A DNA stretch of 64,000 bases, from positions 1 through 64,000 of the forward strand of contig NZ_CBDBDD010000002.1 of assembly GCF_965203655.1 (NCBI RefSeq), given 5' to 3'. The notes under the pieces were generated by a model that saw only the letters and a list, made by a program, of their open reading frames with translations, searched no databases and had not been told where the DNA came from. A program made the position numbers and the translations under genes. Of this stretch, positions 60,081-64,000 are shown piece by piece. This stretch comes from Poriferisodalis sp965203655 (lineage in GTDB: Bacteria; Actinomycetota; Acidimicrobiia; Acidimicrobiales; Poriferisodalaceae). How positions within the stretch are numbered: the stretch's first letter is position 1; every line of letters starts with the position of its first letter.

Positions 60081-61678
60081 GACAGCCCGTTCGCAGAGAC
60101 GTCCTCATCGGGAACCGGCCAGAACACCTCAGGCGGGGCGACACGCAGCGCGGCAGAACGCGGACCTGACATCGCAGCCACGAGGCCATCGTCCAGCGGC
60201 CGCACCCTCGGAGCTGCCGGGACCGTCGGCACTGTCGGGACCGCCGCGGGAGTCGGCGAAGGCGCGGTCGCACCGGCTGTCACTGGCAGTCGCTGCACGG
60301 TTCTGGCCGCAGTTCCGGCCGCAGCGCTGGCCGCGACTCCGGCCGTAACCGGAGCGGGCGCTGTGCCCGGCATCCGCACTGGTGCGAGCGGCCGGGGCGC
60401 CGCAGCGGCCGCAGCGGCACGCGTTGGCGGCGGCCCGCCAGGCCCGATGTAGGTCGGCAGTGCCAGTGGATGGCGAGTCATCGGCAGGAGTACCAAGACA
60501 CCCGCCAACGCAATGACACCAACCATCAAGATCGGCACTCCGACGCCGCCGCTCGCGTCGTGCGTGAAGCCCAGCAAGGGCGGGCCGATCAAGGCGCCTG
60601 TGCCAGAAAAGAAGAAGAAGATGCCGACCACCGCGCCGATGCTCGCCAAGCCGAACAGGTGAGCGGTGACATCGCCCAGCAGCGCCACGAAGCCGCCATA
60701 GGAAACACCGAGCACTGAGGCGAACACCACCAGCAGCACGTACTTGGTGCCGGGCGCATCGACGCGTGTCGTGATGAACCAGATGGTGTACGCCACCGGC
60801 AGGCCGCTGAAAGCGATCTTCAGCAGGCGAACCGAACCCAAGGGTCTCGCCAGGCTCGTCAGAGCGAGCCGGCCGACAATGCTCGAGAGCCCGACGGTGA
60901 ACACCAGCCAACCCGCTGCCAACTCCTCCACACCGTCGTCGATGGAGAACGGGATGATGAGCCCGATCGTGCCGATCACGGCGATCGTGAAGAAGATGCC
61001 GGAGGTTCCCATCTGCCAGAACGCCGGCGTCCGCAGCACCAGCGAGAGGTGCCGGCGGGGGCTGCCCGCCTGCACTCGTGGCGGCTGCCTGATGACTGCG
61101 AGCCCGAATACGAGGATCACCACCGCGATGACCGCGAGCCAGCGCATGCCGAGGCGCCAGCCGTACTCGGCGAGCAGCCGCTGGGCGAACGGGACGTAGA
61201 TCATCGTGCCCAGACCCGAACCGGTCGCCACGATGCCCTGAGCCATCGCTCGATGCTTGGCGAACCACAGCGCGACCAGTGCGAACAGCGGCGCATTGAA
61301 CAGCCCGCCGCCGAATCCGAGCCCGACGCCGTACAGGACGTAGCCGTGCCACAGCACCGACACGTAGGACGTCGCCACCAGCCCGCCGACAAACAGGGCG
61401 CCGCCGACGATCAGCAGCGGCACGATGCCGAACCGGTCGTACAGGCGGCCCGACAACAGAGCGCTGCCGAAGTACAGGAACACGGTGATGCCGAACACGA
61501 TCGAGATCGGGCCCAGGCCGGTGTCGAATTCTTCCGCCATGTCGTTGGCGAAGGCGGTGAAGCTGTAGATGGTGCCGAAGCCGGCCATGACGACGATCGC
61601 TGCGCCGCATGCGGTCACCCAGCCGCGCGCCGAGTCCAGATGGACCGGAGAATCGTTGGCCGCGTCCACGGAGGTCAC
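60077..61678 (-). CDS. MFS transporter, monocarboxylate/OFA-like
   Basis: A 533-residue major-facilitator protein with about 12 membrane segments. LLSGRLYDRFGIVPLLIVGG gives the A-motif between helices 2 and 3, and GYVLYGVGLGFGGGLFNAPL is typical of the oxalate-formate/monocarboxylate branch. After helix 12 comes an unusual tail of more than 100 residues rich in Ala, Pro, Thr and Val. Coupling to the thioesterase gene suggests import of a carboxylate or betaine compound, but this is only a guess. Confidence 0.85.
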   Translation of the reverse strand: MTSVDAANDSPVHLDSARGWVTACGAAIVVMAGFGTIYSFTAFANDMAEEFDTGLGPISIVFGITVFLYFGSALLSGRLYDRFGIVPLLIVGGALFVGGLVATSYVSVLWHGYVLYGVGLGFGGGLFNAPLFALVALWFAKHRAMAQGIVATGSGLGTMIYVPFAQRLLAEYGWRLGMRWLAVIAVVILVFGLAVIRQPPRVQAGSPRRHLSLVLRTPAFWQMGTSGIFFTIAVIGTIGLIIPFSIDDGVEELAAGWLVFTVGLSSIVGRLALTSLARPLGSVRLLKIAFSGLPVAYTIWFITTRVDAPGTKYVLLVVFASVLGVSYGGFVALLGDVTAHLFGLASIGAVVGIFFFFSGTGALIGPPLLGFTHDASGGVGVPILMVGVIALAGVLVLLPMTRHPLALPTYIGPGGPPPTRAAAAAAAPRPLAPVRMPGTAPAPVTAGVAASAAAGTAARTVQRLPVTAGATAPSPTPAAVPTVPTVPAAPRVRPLDDGLVAAMSGPRSAALRVAPPEVFWPVPDEDVSANGLS

Positions 61679-61829
61679 CGGCGCGAGGTTACGGCGCAGC
61701 CTCGGACCGAGTCAGGGGCGCGCCTCGCCGTGTCACCTGCTGGTCGCACCGACAGCGCGAGGCCGAGCGAGCACGGCACGCTGGCTGACGCGCGCAACTG
61801 GATCCGAAGCAGGCGCTGGCGTGGGCCGC

Positions 61830-63665
61830 TCAGCCCAGCAGGGACAGGTCGCGCACCGCGCCCCGGTCGGCGCTGGTGGCCATTGCCGCGTAAGCCCGCA
61901 GTGCGGTGCTGACCTGGCGTGGGCGCGGCTCGACCGGCTGCCAGCCCGCCGCATCCTGCTCGGCGCGGCGTCGCTCCAGCTCGGCGTCGTCGACAGCGAG
62001 GTTGATGGTGCGGTTCGGGATGTCGATCTCGATGATGTCGCCACTGCGCACCAGCCCGATGAGCCCGCCGGAAGCGGCTTCCGGTGAAACATGGCCGATG
62101 GACAGGCCCGACGTGCCGCCCGAGAAGCGCCCGTCGGTGACCAGGGCGCACGCCTTGCCGAGGCCCTTCGACTTCAGGTACGACGTGGGATACAGCATCT
62201 CCTGCATGCCGGGGCCGCCCCGCGGACCCTCATAGCGCACCACCACGACATCCCCGGCGACCACCTCGCCCTCGAGAATGTGCTCCACCGCCTCGTCTTG
62301 ACTCTCGACCACATGGGCCGGGCCGGAGAACACCCAGATCGACTCGTCCACCCCGGCCGTCTTCACGACGCAGCCGTCGGGCGCGAGGTTGCCGTACAGG
62401 ATCGCCAGCCCGCCGTCGGCGGAGTACGCGCTGTCGACCGAGCGGATGCAGCCCCGCTCACGGTCGAGATCCAGCGTGCGGTAGCGCTCCGACTGGCTGA
62501 ACGCCACCTGCGTCGGGATGCCTGCCGGGCCCGCCCGGAAGAACTCGGCCAGCGACGCATCGTCGTTCGTGGCCACGTCCCAGCGAGAGATGGCGTCGAA
62601 CATGGTCGCCGAATGCACCGTCGGCACCTGGTTGGCGATCAGGCCCGCCCGGTTCAGCTCGGACATGATCCCCATGACCCCGCCGGCGCGGTGCACGTCC
62701 TCGACGTGGAAGAACTCCGACGCCGGCGCCACCTTGCAGATATTCGGCACCTTGCGCGACAGCCTGTCGATGTCGGCCATCGTGAAGTCGAGCTCTGCCT
62801 CTTGGGCGGCAGCCAGCAGGTGCAGGATCGTGTTGGTGGACCCGCCCATCGCGATGTCGAGCGTCATGGCGTTCTCGAACGCCTCGAAGCTGCCGATCGA
62901 ACGCGGCAGCACCGACGCGTCGTCCTCCTGGTAGTAGCGGCGGCACAGCTCAACCACCAGCCGGCCGGCCTCGAGGAACAGCTCACGGCGGTCCGAATGG
63001 GTGGCCACCACGGTTCCGTTGCCGGGCAGCGACAGGCCCAGAGCCTCGGTCAGGCAGTTCATGGAGTTGGCCGTGAACATGCCCGAGCACGATCCGCACG
63101 TGGGGCAGCCCGACCGCTCCATCTCGGCGACGTCCTCGTCGCTGACCGAATCGTCTGCAGCGACGACCATCACGTTGATGAGGTCGACCTTCTGGGTGGC
63201 CAGCTTGGTCTTGCCGGCTTCCATGGGACCGCCAGAAACGAACACCGTCGGAATATTCAGCCGCATCGCGGCGTTAAGCATCCCCGGGGTGATCTTGTCG
63301 CAGTTGGAGATGCACACCAGCGCATCGGCGCAGTGCGCATTCACCATGTACTCGACAGCGTCAGCGATGAGGTCGCGCGACGGCAGGCTGTAGAGCATCC
63401 CGTCGTGGCCCATGGCGATGCCGTCGTCGACGGCGATGGTGTTGAACTCTTTCGCCACTCCCCCGGCGGCCTCGATCTCGCGGGCGACGAGCTGGCCAAG
63501 GTCCTTCAGATGGACATGGCCGGGCACGAACTGGGTGAACGAATTGGAGATGGCGATGATCGGCTTGCCGAAGTCCTCGTCGGTCATGCCGGTGGCACGC
63601 CACAAGGCTCGAGCCCCGGCCTGATTTCGGCCTGCTGTAGAGGTGACAGATCGGTAGCTCGGCAT
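61830..63665 (-). CDS. ilvD: Dihydroxy-acid dehydratase
   Basis: A 611-residue dihydroxy-acid dehydratase. It shows SNCDKITPGML, CPTCGSCSGMFTANSMNCL with the cluster cysteines, TLDIAMGGSTNTILHLLA and GRFSGGTSGLSIGHVSPEAA. IlvD uses an Fe-S cluster to convert 2,3-dihydroxy-isovalerate and -methylvalerate to the 2-keto acids in valine and isoleucine synthesis. The protein is full length. It is divergent from the serB-like gene. Confidence 0.95.
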   Translation of the reverse strand: MPSYRSVTSTAGRNQAGARALWRATGMTDEDFGKPIIAISNSFTQFVPGHVHLKDLGQLVAREIEAAGGVAKEFNTIAVDDGIAMGHDGMLYSLPSRDLIADAVEYMVNAHCADALVCISNCDKITPGMLNAAMRLNIPTVFVSGGPMEAGKTKLATQKVDLINVMVVAADDSVSDEDVAEMERSGCPTCGSCSGMFTANSMNCLTEALGLSLPGNGTVVATHSDRRELFLEAGRLVVELCRRYYQEDDASVLPRSIGSFEAFENAMTLDIAMGGSTNTILHLLAAAQEAELDFTMADIDRLSRKVPNICKVAPASEFFHVEDVHRAGGVMGIMSELNRAGLIANQVPTVHSATMFDAISRWDVATNDDASLAEFFRAGPAGIPTQVAFSQSERYRTLDLDRERGCIRSVDSAYSADGGLAILYGNLAPDGCVVKTAGVDESIWVFSGPAHVVESQDEAVEHILEGEVVAGDVVVVRYEGPRGGPGMQEMLYPTSYLKSKGLGKACALVTDGRFSGGTSGLSIGHVSPEAASGGLIGLVRSGDIIEIDIPNRTINLAVDDAELERRRAEQDAAGWQPVEPRPRQVSTALRAYAAMATSADRGAVRDLSLLG

Positions 63666-63729
63666 ACGTTCAGCCTACGCGTCCGCCCCGGATTCTCATA
63701 GCCCGTCTGGGCAGTAGCCTGCTCGACCC

Positions 63730-64000
63730 GTGGCCCCGAACGACACTGCAGCCGACGATGCTGCGGATGATGCATCCGAGGACGCACCCAGCGATGCAAC
63801 CGATGAGGCCGCGCCCCGGGACACGATCCTCATCCGAGTGACCGGCCCCGACGGCCCGGGCATCACCACCGACCTGCTGGCACTGCTCTCGGGTGCCGGC
63901 GCCGACGTGCAGGACATGGAGCAGGTCGTCGTGCGCCGCCAGCTCACGCTCGGGCTCGCGATCACGGTTCCCGCAGGCCGAGACCTGGTCAAAGAGGTGC
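63730..64000 (+). CDS. serB: Phosphoserine phosphatase-like protein, N-terminal ACT domain (partial)
   Basis: Runs off the right edge; about 90 codons are visible from a GTG at 63730. A low-complexity Asp/Ala stretch of about 34 residues is followed by DTILIRVTGPDGPGITTDLL and GADVQDMEQVVVRRQLTLGLAI, which match the ACT domain of actinobacterial SerB. The phosphatase domain would lie beyond the window, so the call rests on this domain alone. The acidic N-terminal extension is longer than usual. Confidence 0.65.
   Translation, partial: MAPNDTAADDAADDASEDAPSDATDEAAPRDTILIRVTGPDGPGITTDLLALLSGAGADVQDMEQVVVRRQLTLGLAITVPAGRDLVKEV

Overview
The window is high-GC, gene-dense DNA of actinobacterial type. 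The mix of acyl-CoA dehydrogenases, crotonases, CaiB-type CoA transferases, a cytochrome P450, LLM flavoenzymes, MaoC hydratases, DUF222-HNH proteins and an actinobacterial HhH-GPD protein suggests an aerobic heterotroph, most likely of the Acidimicrobiia. That placement is inference from gene content; no rRNA or tRNA gene is visible.

Layout. 1-20.8 kb is catabolic and housekeeping: an antiporter cut by the left edge, crotonase, cyclophilin, amidohydrolase, lipoprotein, M20 peptidase, an acyl-CoA dehydrogenase/P450/LLM oxidoreductase/hydrolase operon, a Phd-VapC pair, an esterase, a penicillin-amidase-like hydrolase, an epimerase, a beta-propeller lipoprotein, a second crotonase, and DUF169 and VOC proteins. 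20.9-24.1 kb is a patch of mobile DNA with an IS110 element, a possible IS256 remnant and two small coupled unknown genes. 24.2-26.0 kb holds a rhodanese-like gene, a DsbA/FrnE-like gene that reads through an in-frame UGA exactly at the first Cys of CPWC (probable selenoprotein), and a RelE/HTH toxin-antitoxin pair. 26.1-45.9 kb is again lipid, acid and amino-acid metabolism (acyl-CoA dehydrogenase, MaoC proteins, MetY, an orphan xanthine-dehydrogenase-type subunit, a fused CaiB protein, class II aldolase, a Kef-type antiporter, aldehyde dehydrogenase, acyl-CoA ligase, sugar kinase) plus a small putative toxin-antitoxin pair at 41 kb.

45.9-49.1 kb is a three-gene operon that reads as gamma-butyrobetaine to L-carnitine to dehydrocarnitine to betainyl-CoA plus acetoacetate. 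A stand-alone thioesterase of the type usually attached to carnitine dehydrogenase lies at 59.5 kb beside an MFS transporter and could complete the route to glycine betaine.

51.9-56.8 kb, between a molybdopterin oxidoreductase and a DUF222-HNH gene, is an accessory, defence-like block. It has three paralogous proteins with an N-terminal HsdR_N/PD-(D/E)XK nuclease domain but no helicase, methylase or specificity subunit, and a frameshifted Abi/HEPN-like gene. A decayed second copy of the 3' end of the upstream oxidoreductase gene lies inside the block. A palindrome stands about 50 nt before the start codon of two paralogs, with a half site before the third. The layout suggests tandem duplication of a nuclease module.

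The right end carries DHPS-like, thioesterase, MFS and ilvD genes and the start of a serB-like gene cut by the right edge. All calls are by reading motifs and context only; no database search was run.
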